Source: Smittium culicis (taxonomy: Eukaryota > Kickxellomycota > Harpellomycetes > Harpellales > Legeriomycetaceae). Taken from it: DNA of 28,482 nt. The translations under genes and the position numbers were made by a program. The stretch covers positions 1 to 28,482 of the forward strand of contig LSSN01003061.1 of assembly GCA_001970855.1 (NCBI GenBank), written 5' to 3'. The notes beneath the pieces are model-generated. The model had not been told where the DNA came from. It ran no database searches and saw only the letters and a list, made by a program, of their open reading frames with translations. This document shows positions 1-12,454 of the stretch, piece after piece; within the stretch, counting starts at the first letter, position 1, and the number at the start of each line of letters is the position of its first letter.

Positions 1-669
1 TCGGTTGAAAAATTATTTTTTTAATATTTTTTTAACTTTTTAAATATTTATTTATTAGTTTTTGTATACTTTTAAATTTCGTTTAATAAACTCTCTTAGA
101 CAAAAAAAAAATTACGCCTATTTTCATAATTAGTAAAAAAATTAATCATTGACCTATTTTATACCTATGCCCAATTTTAAATTTAATATAGTATCATTTT
201 TAATTTAGCGTTTAAAGTCTAGTGCAATAACCCAACTTTTTCCGGCTCCTTTACCTAATATCAGAAAAAAAACAGGTCACAAATAGTAATTTTTGGGATC
301 GATTACAACGTATTCAATTACAAACTAAATAAGAATTATTCAAAAAAATTATTGTATAAAATTTATTAAAAAAAAAGTGTTCAAAATATAATGGTAGATT
401 ATGTAGAGTATAACGATCTATTATGTATCAGCTAATCGATTTATCTGGGGATTATATTGATAATTAGTCCATATTTATAAATAATATCGCAAGTCTAAGC
501 TAAGTACAACTATAAAATCTATTGATGGGAGGAGGTTAAATCGAATTCGATTCGATTGAGATTTAATAAAAATAATGCGAATTGAATTATATTAATAAAT
601 CAAATCAAGCTAAATTCATGATAATTTAAAAAATTACTTACAAAATTACAGAAAGACCCCTAATACGGT

Positions 670-741
670 GCTCATGGTCATCAGGTAGATCATAAAACGT
701 AATATAACGCTGGTTAGCGACATTATCAAGGTAAATTTTCA
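670..741 (+). mobile_element. Possible decayed integrase zinc-finger fragment
   Basis: One frame reads HGHQVDHKT, then a stop, YNAG, a stop, and RHYQGKF. This loosely resembles the HHCC zinc-binding end of retroelement integrases, where a GH-x(4)-KT block is followed by an R-[YH]-Y-W block. Two in-frame stops and the absence of the rest of the domain mean that, if real, it is only a fossil. Chance similarity in short A+T-rich sequence is quite possible. Confidence 0.15.
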
Positions 742-2600
742 TTAAAATAATATTAAAAATATAAAAAAATCAGTAGAAATTAGTTTTAATAGCTTTATTT
801 AATATATTTTGAGATTCTTGGGTGAAGCCGAAATTTTTCTCTAACATAATTTTTTTTCTAGAGCAAATTAGATATAAATGTTGGTCATATCATTAATTCA
901 TTCGATAACAACTAATAACAGAATATAAAAATATAATCAAAGTATATAATTAGGAAAATATAATTAGAAAAAGTTCGGCTCATTGAAATAATCTCACATA
1001 TGTCAAAAATCACCAAAAAAAAAAAAAAATAGTGATCAACAATACCAACAAATTTTTTGATAGTTATTAAAAACAACCATAAATCTCTCAAATTCTGGTA
1101 TTGATTAGTAATAACCAAGAAAATTTGATAATCCAATATAAGTCGTAAAAAAAAACAATTATGAAAGTCTATACGTGGCAGGATCCTTAATATTAATCGG
1201 CATCTATTGGCACAAATCTAAAAATAATGTTCCTGAAGCTTTTGCAATAATATTTAAAAGAAATAATGCCACTATTTACACTATTATTAATATATCTTAA
1301 ATTTCACATATTAAAAATCTATTTATAGAATGAGTATATAATCTTGTTTCTAAGAAATTATTTTATGGCGGTCAGAAAACGAACATTTCCAAACTTTAAA
1401 CAAAATAATAATAAAAAATGGCCAAAAGAACCATAAATTTCAAATTAAACTTCTTACTAAAGAGATTAATGACTAGTAATAAAGGTGCATATACCACAGT
1501 CTGAACTTAAATTCCAGTTAGGAATGATTTTAATGTATCCAATACATTTTTTTATCACTGTATAGTGTGGAATAATATAATATCTTATTTGTAGAACTTT
1601 GATTTCATCATCGATGATTTATTCAAAGAAGTATGAATTTTGATAATTATAGGCTGATATTCGAATACCAGAACAACATATACTGATCGCGAATTATTAT
1701 TTTTGAGTCACCCTTCGATATTTAATTTGCATTGATAATCATAAATGAATGGGTTTTCGCTTGATAAATGAAAGTATCTGGTTCTAAATTGTAGATATTG
1801 TAATTATATAGGTATTTTACTATTGATTTAACCCTTAAGAGTCAAAAATTAAACTTTAAAAACCAGCATAACCATTTTAAATATTATGAATATCGTTTTG
1901 GATGTATATTTGACCTTCAATATCAACAAAAACAAAGTCAGGAAGGGTCTATTCACTAAATTAGCTTCCTATTAATATTTTATATGATCACATCCATTCA
2001 ATATAAATTATATTAATTCAAAGTTGATATTCATTTTGATTTTACTTAATATATGCTATTCACAATTGATTCTAAGTAAAAAAACACAGTTAGAATTAGA
2101 AAAATTATTCTAAATGTCACATATCACGAATTAAGTGGTTACAGAGTGATTTAGAATTGAAACTCAAATTAATTCAGTTTTAATGCTCCAGAACAGCCTG
2201 AGAGCACTAATATAACAAGTGCACAACTTTGAAAACATGTATAATCAACCTCGTATACATATTTATAGCGGCCAGAATCACCGGATGAGTGAACAATAGC
2301 TCCTTCGGAATAAAAATTAATGTAATATAAACTATGCTTGCAATACTATAAACACAAATTCAACTGAAAATGATGTAATTATCTGTCAGAGATCCACCTA
2401 TTGACCACTGAACGTGAAATTCGGTAGGGCATAAACTTAATTTATCATTAATCTACGTATCTAGACCTAAAAATGAAACTATAAAGAATCTGTAAAATAT
2501 ATAAAGATATATATTGAGCAAACCGAAAACTTTAGAATACTTAAAATGCCGAGGATATTTTATAAAAACTTCCCTGTGATGCAAATAGTAATAAAATAAG

Positions 2601-2627
2601 TATGTTGATGACATAATTCTATATTCC
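2601..2627 (+). mobile_element. Possible decayed reverse transcriptase fragment (YVDD box)
   Basis: The codons read YVDDIILYS, which matches the catalytic Y-x-D-D box of Ty3/gypsy-type reverse transcriptases. About 60 nt upstream, in another frame, LKMPRIFYKNFP weakly recalls the MPFGL-x-NAP segment that precedes this box. Stops and at least one frameshift separate the two. No LTRs, primer-binding site or neighbouring domain in good order was seen. It is either an old relic or a coincidence. Confidence 0.22.
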
Positions 2628-5600
2628 ATCATATAATGAAAATATCAGTATGCTATGAATAGGCTTTAAATAATATAGCAAATCAAATCCAAAAATAATT
2701 TAATTCTTAAAGGATTCAGCTATGGTTATCCTTTTAGCTAAAACACTCCACGATAAAAGATAAGCTAATAGTATTACAATCTATACAAGAATTAAAAAAA
2801 ATTTTATTTAATATTTTATATCAAATTCTGTTTCGTGCTAATAAGATGGCCAAATATTGTGCTGAAAGTTACATAAATTTTCAAAATTTTAACTGTGATT
2901 TTAATTATTAGAATATTTATATTTCAAAGTGTTATGATTTCACTGGTACTCTCGAATATATCTTAGAATTTTATATTTACATAAGTGACAACGAGAGTTA
3001 GTGAAAGAAAATTTTTTCATAGTTTTTCTAATGCAACACTAAACTAAGTATAATAAATTCTCTAAGAAAAAAATTGGAAATTATTTTTCTAGGTTTTAGC
3101 TTTTTTTTAAAAGAATCTAATAAAATGAATTTTAACTCTATTAATCAATGGTTGGCAGACATTTCGCAGTATTTATAAATAATATAAATTATTCAAAAAT
3201 GAAATCAAATTTATTATTTGGATGTTGAATAAAAGAGTTTTCTTGGATTAATACAATAAAAAATTCAATTTATTTGTGCTTAAACTTGAATAAAATCAAT
3301 TATGTTTAAAATGAGTCAAAATTTTACAATTATTGTAAAAATAATTGTAAATTCAATATTTATTAATCCCGCAAGCATCGGTTTGTTTGTATATATATGT
3401 ATATTGCACAAAATCAAGTAATTTTGAATCAATATAAGCTTATTTAACTTTATTTAATATTTCTAATAAATAGATATCAATATAATCTAAAAAAAATTGT
3501 ATTTAGAATAATGATAAGATATTCGAGAATATTATAATAATTAAAGAGTATGAAAAAAGTTATTATTTGGAAAAATAATTCAAATTTTTATAAAAAGTAA
3601 ATTAATCTATACAAAATATATAGTTTGGATCATATTTTATTTTAGAGTGTCTTTTTATATGGTGATCATAGATTAACTATATTAAAAAATTTATTCAGTG
3701 AATATTAACATTTTTTTCTGCCTTTTATCATTAAACGCTATAAATTCAATCAAAATAAATTAAAATAGACAATAAGAAATATTTCAAGGAAATTAAATGT
3801 CATTGTTATTAGATAATTTTTTTAATGTATGCGATTCTTGTCTTTCATTTTCAAATTTATCATTTTTGGTATCTCCAAATATTCTATATTGAGCTTAAAT
3901 CTAAGCATTATAAATAAAAATAAAGTAGATATATTGAATTCTGTAAACAATTATCCTTAGTAATCTTGAATTATTCTATGGGTAATTATATTGCTGAAAA
4001 GAATTAAAAAATTAAGTGATAGATTCTCTGACTGCTGCAAATATTTTAATTTAGGGTAATATTTATGAGTCAATTTTAGCTTTTATTTTACTTTATTTCC
4101 ATTTATGTATCAAACTGTTCAACCCTGGGAATTCATAATTCGAACAATATTTTTAATTATTGCAGTTGGTTTCAAGTTTAGAGATTGAAGAAAATCAAAA
4201 ACTTAAGATTTATTTAAAAATCAGTTTTAAATTAATAACCATATCAAATTTAAATTTTAATATACAATAGAATTAATCTGCTTAGTATAAAATTTTTTCT
4301 GTCTAATATCCGCATCTTTAAGGATTCTAAATTTATTTCTAAGATATATATAATTATTACAATATTAATTGATTTATTAAATTATTTATTTTAAGAAAAT
4401 TTTTTATTTACTCTTATAAAATTTGGAATCTAAATAATTATAGTAATTATGAGGTATGTATGAAACAATGATATAAATTATTGCTTCAACTTAAACATAA
4501 TTTTTCTGTAAACTATAGCTTATATAAATAATCTATACCTTAAGAATTATTTTTGAACTAATATAATAATGCTTGCTATAGTATTTTCTGATAATTTTGG
4601 CATATTTTATCGATTGAATCAATATTTAATTATAAACGTAGGAAGCGTTGCTTTTTAATGTTTCCTAGACTTGTATTTTTGTTTCACGTTTAGTCAAAAA
4701 TAATTTAATGACTTCAAGGCAAAAAAAAATATAAATAAACTTTTTCCATTTATAAAAAAATATTTTATAATTTGTACAATTTTTTATACTTTTTTTCCAT
4801 GACTAAAATAGTGAACTCAATTTTTAATGAAAATAATATAATTTATGAATTTTCTAAAAAATTTTTATTGTTAAAATTAATACTACATTTATAAATCTTA
4901 TAAATAAATAAATTTCATAATATAAATTTAGGTTTTTAATGAAAATGATTTTTTCATTATAGATTTTACTTATTGATAGGTAATTTAAACCGAAATCTTT
5001 AGAATTAAACAATGTATGATTTTCTTTGTTATACCTAATTAAAATAATTTATTAATATGAAATATATTTTAAAATTAAGACTAATAATTTGTGACACACG
5101 TATAGCGCACTTGAATCCATTGATATAGTACCAAAGTTTATTATTAACACATCATTTTTTGAATATATTGCTGAATAATATATTTTTATAATATAAATAA
5201 TGCCTAACTGTGTCAATAAGCTGTAGTGGCATATAATTCTTACAAAGAGATATTGAATCAGGAAAATATGGTATTGAAGGCTACATAACATCGCAAAATT
5301 TCAAATAGAAAGATAAATGCAATTGTAATCGACTATACCATTTAAATAATAGATAGCTCAAATATTAAAAACTAGAGCATTATTATTTTTTCTAATTAAT
5401 TAAATAGCGTTTAGGTCTATTCAACTATGTATTGAGTATCACCTATGTTTGAATTATAAATGTCATTTTTTAAATATAAGCATTGTTAGATAAGTTCAAA
5501 TAGTAGGAAATATAAATTTGTGAGAATTCAAGTAGTAATGTAAAGTCAATTATTTTAATATTATAATATTTAAAGTTTGGTAATATTATTAAATAAAAAT

Positions 5601-6049
5601 ATAAAAAGTACAATATACCTTTTTATTAAGTTAAATAATATTCATTAATTTTAAACTATTGGCCAATAGGTTTTTACGAGAACAATTTGAGCCTAAATTA
5701 AGACTCGATATAAAATACAACAATTGTATCAGAATATTATTATTGGGTAAAAAGTCTATATATTGGAATAGTATGAAATTAGATATTATAATTGGGTATA
5801 TCAGTTAGGAATGGTAAAAGCGAAAAAAAAATAAACAAAGTGTGCCAATAGAAAAAAAATTTTTAAATTGAAAATAATAATTAAAAGCTAATAAAGATTT
5901 AGTCAAATTTCAAGCTCTGCATCTACAAACAAAAAACCCTTAATATAGCCATATCTAATAATTCAGAACCTCAAAGTATTGCATGCGTAAAAGACTTTGT
6001 CTATTTATTCTACTATAAGTCTATTATACCCAAGATAATCGAATTTATT

Positions 6050-9000
6050 ATGGATAAACAAAATCCTGAAAGTCCTGAAAAAAAAACCGTATTTAAAGCG
6101 GCGAACAAACGAATGAGCTTTGCCGCAAACAAGCGTGTTAGCTTTGCTCCGAATGCGAAAATAAAGTATTCAAAATAAAAAATCTATATAATTATTCAAA
6201 CAATACAAATTTACCATCTTTTAACTTTCATACAACTAAGGCAAAACAATTTTATAAATTTATTAGATATATTTCTAAACCATCTGATAATGATAATATG
6301 GACTCCGAAATGTCTAAGAGGCCTAGATTATCTGGTTCAAGGCCTTCATCTTTAAAGTTAACAGAAACCAAGGACCAAGTCTTATTAAATAACGATGACT
6401 CTCAAAGTCAGAACGATGTTTTTAATCCATCAAAAATAGCAAATATCATTTCTGATACCTCCCCTAATACAGATCTAAGGCATATTTTTTTACTATATTA
6501 GTAATATATAATTTCTTAAATATACTTTTATCTTATCTTTTTTAGTCTATCCAAAGAAGCAAAATCATTCGCTGATAGTTTTGATTCCAGTTTTTACGAT
6601 TCTAGATATAATCAGAGGTACCAATTAGTTCCAAATACTTTTATCATGGTTATTTGTATTGATTCTTAATTTTTTTTTCTTTCCTCAGTGCAAGCTTTGA
6701 AGAAGTAAAAGTAAAATCCGAAGATTCTCTTGATATATACAGCAGTACAGATTCTGCTTCGTTTTATGGAAATCCAAGTAATAATTTTTTTTTACCTCAT
6801 ACTCTAAAAAAAGACTAACTTCCATTAAATGATGGCATTTTAAATTAGATTCGCCAATATCTATTGCGCCTAAAGATTTAAGCGAAATTTCTTATAGCGA
6901 TAGTCCCAGCGAAGATGAAAGCGAGCATTATGATATAACTGAAGCTATCGACATGGAATTGACAGAAATATTCATCCCCACCACAGATAACAATGGTCCT
7001 AATAACCCAAATAGCTCTAATTCTCTATCTAAACATGATCCGCAAAACCAAGAACCTGAATCTCAATTAAGTAATCTTGAAAGTGAAAGGCTACAAATAA
7101 TAACTCACTCGGCGTATGATAACGTTAGCAATGAGTTAGAAAATAGAGATTTGCAGTTGGATAATTCTACACAAAATGGTAACTTAACTAATGATGTATT
7201 TTCAGCATTTATTTCAATAATTACATACTTATTAAATTTATTATAGATAACCATCAAGAAAATAATCCCAGTATTTCTGAATTTAGTTTATTAAACATAA
7301 TACTTGAAAATAAAAATTCTCAGAATGATGGTAATAATTCTCTCTTAAAATAAATTTGGTATTATATTTTCCACAAGTTATATACTCAATATTAATAAAC
7401 GTTGATATTAAATATTAGACATTAGCCAAATTCCTTACGACGGAGGGTTTTCTGCAACTCCAAAGTATAAAGTCTCAAACCTGGATTACTCTTCAAATGA
7501 CAGTGATTCTGACTCAGAAGACGAAATCACTGAGCAAGTTGATATGACATTATCTTTAACTGTAGATAAAGACCTATCAGCTCCTTCAAACATATCTCAA
7601 AGTTCAAATCTAATTGAATCAGAACATAAAGAAACTCAATCTACATCTAAAAATCTGAATATCGAAGATATAGCTACTAACTCACCCAAAGGCGATAACT
7701 CAAAATATCTGATAAAAAAAATTAGACTCTCGAATCAAATGGGAGAACTCATCCCAATTACATCTAACAATAATTTAGAAAACCAAGAAATAGACATAAT
7801 GAATATTCAGGAGATCCCAAAGCCAAAAGAAAATATTTCATGGTCTTATTTTTGCGAATCTTTAAACCTTACTGATTTTGCTTCAACCTGTCAAAATCTT
7901 CCATTTATTGATAGTGAGCTTATATATTTCTCTAAAAACTATTTTTCAGATGATATCATAATCAGCCCTGAATATTACACTAAAAATATTTCCGCTCGAT
8001 TATTAAAGCACTTTCAAGACAGCTGTGGTTTTATCCAAAATAAACTAGTTAGCACAAAATCTGAATTTGATTCTAAAATAAATGAATTTTATATGAAAAA
8101 TCCAACTTCAGTATTAAATTCTCTTAATGATAAAAACGAATTTACACCAGCATCAATAGTAAGATCAATGCTACTTTTTAAGTTTTTTTCACTATTTTAT
8201 TTTAATATTATCAAAATCTTAATTTAAAATATAGCCGTTATTCCATGAAATGGTCAACGAAGAGACCCAGGCTATTTCAGCCGAATTTAATGAGTTGGAA
8301 TTAAATTCATTCAGCAACATATTTTATGATTTAAATCAGTGCACCTCTGAAATTAAAATGGTAAATATAAAGCTTAAATGTCAATATTGTTTACATTTTT
8401 TGAATTTATTTAATCTTTTTCTTATTAGGATTCAAGCAAAGTTTCTGAATTAATAAATTCAACTGACTTACATATTACACAAAAAAAAAGTGAACTGGTC
8501 GAACTGAAGAGCTTATTCAATGAAACTGAAATATTGTAAGGCACTATTCGTCAATATTATTTTAACCTTATTAATCTATTTATTTTTAAATTTATAGAGT
8601 TAATAGAAAAAAAACCGAAAAATTGCAGAAGCTTAAAGAGCTTAAAGATAATTTCGAGAATCTAAAGTAATTGTAGATTTTAATCTTTTATCTTAATTTT
8701 CCTATTATAATACCAATTATTAAATTTAGGAAAAAGCACAAGAATTTACAACACTTGAGATCGCAGCTTAATCAGAAAAAAGGACAATTACAAATGCTTT
8801 CTAACGAAATGAGAGAAAAGCATCTTTATTATCAAGAGGTTAATTGATATATATTTTAATCCAAATAATAAGATAATTTAGTATAAATAGTATTTTACAA
8901 CGTTTATTTGAAATGGAATACTTTTATTTGCGCTAATAGGAAATAAACAAGTTTGAGGAGTTAAATGATAACGTTGAAACCATATCTCAAAGCGAAGCTT

Positions 9001-10422
9001 TTAACTTAAATGGCGAGAATCTTTCATTTAATATTTTTAATATTCTATGTTTCAATTAAAAGAAATTATTTATTATTGATTGCTGATAGTCTAAATTTAT
9101 CTTTTGCCAACTTTTTTTTTCTTTCATCTGATAGATTATATATCTCTTTTATGCAAGCTTAACAGGATTAAAATACTGATCTCAACAAGCAAAAGGTTAA
9201 CATTCGTTTACGAGTCAATTTTTAGGGTTTCGATAATATTAGAGCCTGGTAATGATTTTATCGAAAAAATTGTTGAAGGAAGAGGAAACGCTAGCTCAGT
9301 AAATGACTGTCGTATTGAAATAGACATGGAAGATTCCTCTTTTATAAACCGAGATAGCTGCTTTGATAAGAATCTGGATTTTGTAATTATTAAAATTCCA
9401 TTATAAAATATAAATTCTTTTCCATTTAATTAATAATTTAATTGAAACAATCAAACTTGAAAATATAATTATCTAATAGATTAGAAAAGCTGTTAACTAT
9501 ACAAAAGAAAAGACAAACAGTTCCGTAAAAAGCGCTGGAATTGGACAGGTAAATTAATAAAATAAAAAAATTTCTTTTACATATTTTTTTTTATTGTAAT
9601 TATTATAAATTAAATTGTGTATAAAATAATGGTTGAATTTTTATTTTTTAAAATAATGATTAGGCGATTAGAAACTGCATTTACAACTTTCATTGTATAT
9701 TGAGTGTAATTGCTGATGTTACTGCGGTGAGATCATCTCTATCAGTTAAGCTAGAATTTGAACAAAACAATGTGTTACCACTTTCGTTATTGATTAGTGT
9801 ACTTTGCCAAGAGACCAAGTCACGGATAAGCACAAGAATTGACTCGAAGTTTCCACCAAGTTTTTCATTTTCATCGATAAATATGTCAGACACTAAAGCG
9901 GCAGAGCTTGAGAAGAATTATAGGAAGATGCCCGAATCGTTTTTGAAATTTAGCAGGTCATATTTTATTCCGCTGAAGCATAAGGGGAAGGAAAAGCTGA
10001 GTATAAATTCCAAGATACCAGGCGGAATATGTTGGTGGAGTCCATTGTTATCATCGCACAAAATATATAATGGCGTGAACGACGAGCAGTACATATACAA
10101 TCCGAACTCGATGTTAGGAATAGACGTTGAGTATGGGACGTACAAGGAGGAGAGCTACATGAGATTTTACGATAGCTTTATTAAAAGTTTGGAGAGCAAG
10201 CTGGACGCGAACAAAAGGGTTTTTGCGAATTTGAAGGAGAAGCTGGGGATATTTCCACAAACGCCGACGAGTGCGATGATGTACTCGAGAAGCGGGGTTC
10301 AAACGGCGATTAGAATGAATGAAATTAATGAGAACAGGAACGATAGCAGTATTGTGCATAGCTCGTTCCCATACCCGCCTATAGTTTTGCTTGTAGAGTC
10401 GCTGAACGAATCTATGAAGTGA
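6050..10422 (+). CDS. SPC7: KNL1/Spc7/Spc105 kinetochore scaffold protein
   Basis: Outer-kinetochore scaffold of the KMN network, which recruits PP1 and Bub1-Bub3. Proposed exons: 6050-6165, 6267-6479, 6546-6617, 6689-6777, 6849-7178, 7247-7330, 7419-8158, 8235-8360, 8429-8535, 8598-8666, 8730-8838, 8940-9048, 9135-9382, 9480-9548, 9664-10422. All phases agree, giving 1,079 aa. Residues 21-32 hold tandem RMSF and RVSF; RVSF is the KNL1 PP1-docking motif. MELT lies at 199-202 inside DITEAIDMELTEIF, with a degenerate second repeat (QVDMTLSLTV) near 344. The middle is Ser/Asn/Asp-rich and looks disordered. About 550-720 is Lys/Glu/Leu-rich coiled coil. About 735-905 (including KRLTFVYESIFRVSIILEPG) fits the C-terminal RWD region. 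A further 170 residues or so are unassigned. I saw no SILK motif in the N-terminal exons. Weakest joins: the second intron and exon 12 to 13. The family call is firm; the symbol follows fission yeast. Confidence 0.85.
6098..6145 (+). repeat. 24-bp tandem duplication encoding two RxSF motifs
   Basis: Two adjacent 24-nt units in KNL1 exon 1 encode AANKRMSF and then AANKRVSF. They differ at third positions and at the Met/Val codon, so the duplication is not very recent. Each unit supplies an R-[MV]-S-F core, and the second is the canonical PP1-docking form. The protein therefore begins with two candidate phosphatase-docking or Aurora-type phosphorylation sites eight residues apart. Confidence 0.85.
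6480..6545 (+). other. KNL1 intron 2, probable GC-AG intron
   Basis: Two donors give the same reading phase into exon 3. A GC donor at 6480 (AAG|GCATAT) gives a 66-nt intron and the junction NTDL-S-LSKEAK. A GT donor at 6501 gives only 45 nt and adds RHIFLLYY, an odd hydrophobic run in a polar disordered region. The next three introns are 71, 71 and 68 nt. Length and peptide character favour the GC donor; splice-site rules favour GT. Confidence 0.45.
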
Positions 10423-10722
10423 TTTTTATATTTTTTTTTATTTTTTTTACATTACTTTAATTTGCTTTTATTTATTATTGCGTATTTTGAGTATACACCA
10501 CAAAGAATTTAAATAAGATAAAAAATATATTAATCGGACGATTATCTATATATAAAAAATAAGCTTGTTTGAAAAAGGTGGAGAATATGATAAGAAAAGT
10601 AGGTTATTTTTTTTTTTGTATTAGGTAGTAGTGGTGCTATTGATGTTTATATTTATACAAATAATGTTTTTTTTTTTTTGAAGAGCTAGTTGGTACGAGA
10701 TAATGCAGAAATTTGCAAGGAT
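10423..10722. other. Convergent 3' region between KNL1 and the coiled-coil gene
   Basis: This 300-bp spacer separates two stop codons facing each other. It consists of T-runs on the + strand (notably about 10430-10450, 10608-10618 and 10669-10679) and A+T-rich sequence suitable for polyadenylation in both directions. No coding frame is supported. Confidence 0.5.
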
Positions 10723-12369
10723 TTATGGCCATGCGGATTTCATGGACGTAGCGCCGTTGCTATTAGATACAACTATGAGTTTTTTGCTGAGTAATGGGTA
10801 GATGATGTTGGTGAAGTTAAAGTCGTCGATTTTATCAGAAAAGCCTAATTTCACAAGTTCAGATTTGACGGTATCGCTATCGATAAAGTGGTCATTTTGA
10901 GGGCTGTAATCGGGCAAGTTTTCAGGAGACGTTGAGAAATTTGTAAGATTTTTTGGAGGCGCTGAATAGTTATACTTTTGGTTGAGGAGGATTTTGATTA
11001 TGTGTGCGTACTTAATAATCTGGTCACCATTTGAGTGTGGGATTATATCAGGAATAATATCGGAGCTGTTAAATATGATTGTGTTTAAGATGGAGTCGTG
11101 GATTAGATCGAGTGTTTTGTGGGAGTAAACAGTTTTATCGTAAATGTCTAGAACCGATTTAATTTTGTCGAGGTAATCGATCTGGGGAAGGAAAGAATGT
11201 AAAGTAATTGAGTATTTATGGGGCATGTTTAAGGGGCAGAGAGAATCAATAGTTAATTAGAGGGTAATGAAAATGAAGGCGGAAAATAATTAAAAGTAAA
11301 ATAAAGGAGGGGAGGGAAAAGAACCATAATTGGGGAGTTATCACCGCTAAAGCAGCTATTTTGGATGCTAGATATTAGCCAATCGAGTCTTGAGTGTATG
11401 TCGTTCGATATGGAAGAGTCGTTAGATTTAATTTTGTTTAGAACGGACATTTCTTTATCTAAGAGTTGTTTTTCTAGTTCTTTAATCTGTAACGACAAAA
11501 AGGAAATTTTTAGGGGTGTGAATAAGGAATATTAAAAGAGGTATGTTAAGAGTAAAATACAACGAGAGGGGTGATGAAAAAAATAAAAAAAAAGAAGGAA
11601 AGAAGAGAAACCTTCAAGTCTAGTTCAACATTAGGGTCGTTGTTTGTAGAGTTGAGAATGTTGAGGTCGAGTTGGTTGTCGATAGATTTGAGGCTTTCTA
11701 GGATTGAAGTTTTTTCTTGGAGTTTGTAGTTTTGCATATAAATTTCCTGGTCAAGTTCAATTTTTTGGGATAAAAGAGATTGGAGATCAGCTTCTAAAGA
11801 GTTGATTGAGTTGACTTTAGAGATGAGCTTGTTATTGGGAGCGAGGATACATTTTTCTTTAACGAGGGCGTCTTCGCGGGCTAGAAGGAGCTGGTACTGG
11901 TTAGCAAACTCATTTATTCTTTGGTTAACATCTTCAAGAGCGCAAATATCGGCTAAATCGACAGTTCTGTTGTAGAAATCTTCTAGATCTTTTCTGTTGG
12001 ATTTATCGATGTTTTTAAACCTAATTCAGAAAATATACTTTGTTACGATTTTTGATGAAGATGGTAAGAGGGATGTAAGTAAAGGGAGGTAAAGAATAAA
12101 ATTGAGATTTTAAATTATTTAAAATGGGGGAGGGTTTACGAGTTATTGGGGTTTACACCGAAACGCTTTAAAACGTCGTCACACACTTGTTTGTTTCCAG
12201 GGGCAACTAGACGTGCTTCATTGACGTCGGCCTTTCTGAAAATATAGGTAGGATTTTGGTTTGAGAAAGTCGAATCGATTCTTAAAGAAGAGAGATTTTG
12301 AATGGGGGCAGAGAAAGAGAAATTGGAGATTTTATCAGTTGACGAGTCGATATCGTTGAGGATATTCAT
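10723..12369 (-). CDS. Coiled-coil protein of unknown function
   Basis: I do not recognise this family. Proposed exons in transcript order: 12369-12140, 12020-11612, 11486-11325, 11181-10723. Introns of 119, 125 and 143 nt agree in phase, giving 419 aa. Residues 1-40 are Ser/Asn-rich and probably disordered. About 43-75 (IFRKADVNEARLVAPGNKQV and on to VLKRFGVNP) looks like a conserved structured block. About 80-250 is coiled coil with repeated Leu/Ile heptads, for example ELEKQLLDKEMSVLNKI. The C-terminal 150 residues look globular and mainly helical, interrupted by a polar Ser/Pro/Asn linker. No signal peptide or membrane segment is seen. The gene is convergent with KNL1, and its shape would suit a spindle, kinetochore or other cytoskeletal component, but that is neighbourhood inference only. 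The 5' leader is strongly pyrimidine-rich on the sense strand. The third intron's donor (ATG|GTTCTT) is non-optimal. Confidence 0.72.
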
Positions 12370-12428
12370 AGCTAAATATTTAAATGGCGGGGGCTAAAAT
12401 GGGTAAGAGATATATGATAGGGGATGGG

Positions 12429-12454
12429 GAGGAGGAGGAGGAGGAGAGGGAGGA
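12429..12454 (-). promoter_or_regulatory. CCT/CT-rich tract in coiled-coil gene leader
   Basis: The + strand is an almost pure AGG repeat, so the transcribed sense strand is polypyrimidine, ending about 60 nt upstream of the start codon. Pyrimidine-rich leaders are common in highly expressed fungal genes, and CCT1 in this window has one too. The G-rich + strand could also fold as a two-tetrad G-quadruplex. Function is inferred only. Confidence 0.35.

Larger units (their letters stand above)
1..6049. other. A+T-rich gene desert
   Basis: No convincing gene is visible on either strand. The open frames present are short, low-complexity (Ile/Tyr/Phe/Asn/Lys) and are what such A+T-rich DNA gives by chance. 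No tRNA or rRNA signature was recognised. Two short peptides recall retroelement proteins and are listed separately at low confidence. The last few hundred bases must hold the KNL1 promoter, but I could not identify a defined element there. Confidence 0.6.

Noticed and set aside
535..610. Short palindrome TCGAATTCGA and repeated TTCGATT units, considered as a satellite or telomeric repeat
   Set aside because: There are too few units and no regular period beyond a few bases.
912..1136. 74-residue hydrophobic open frame that could pass as a small membrane protein
   Set aside because: Phe/Ile/Tyr runs come directly from A+T-rich sequence and poly-A; no supporting signal was seen.
5052..5291. 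79-residue open frame in the left desert
   Set aside because: It is Ile/Tyr/Leu-rich with no motif and no codon bias, and is expected by chance at this base composition.
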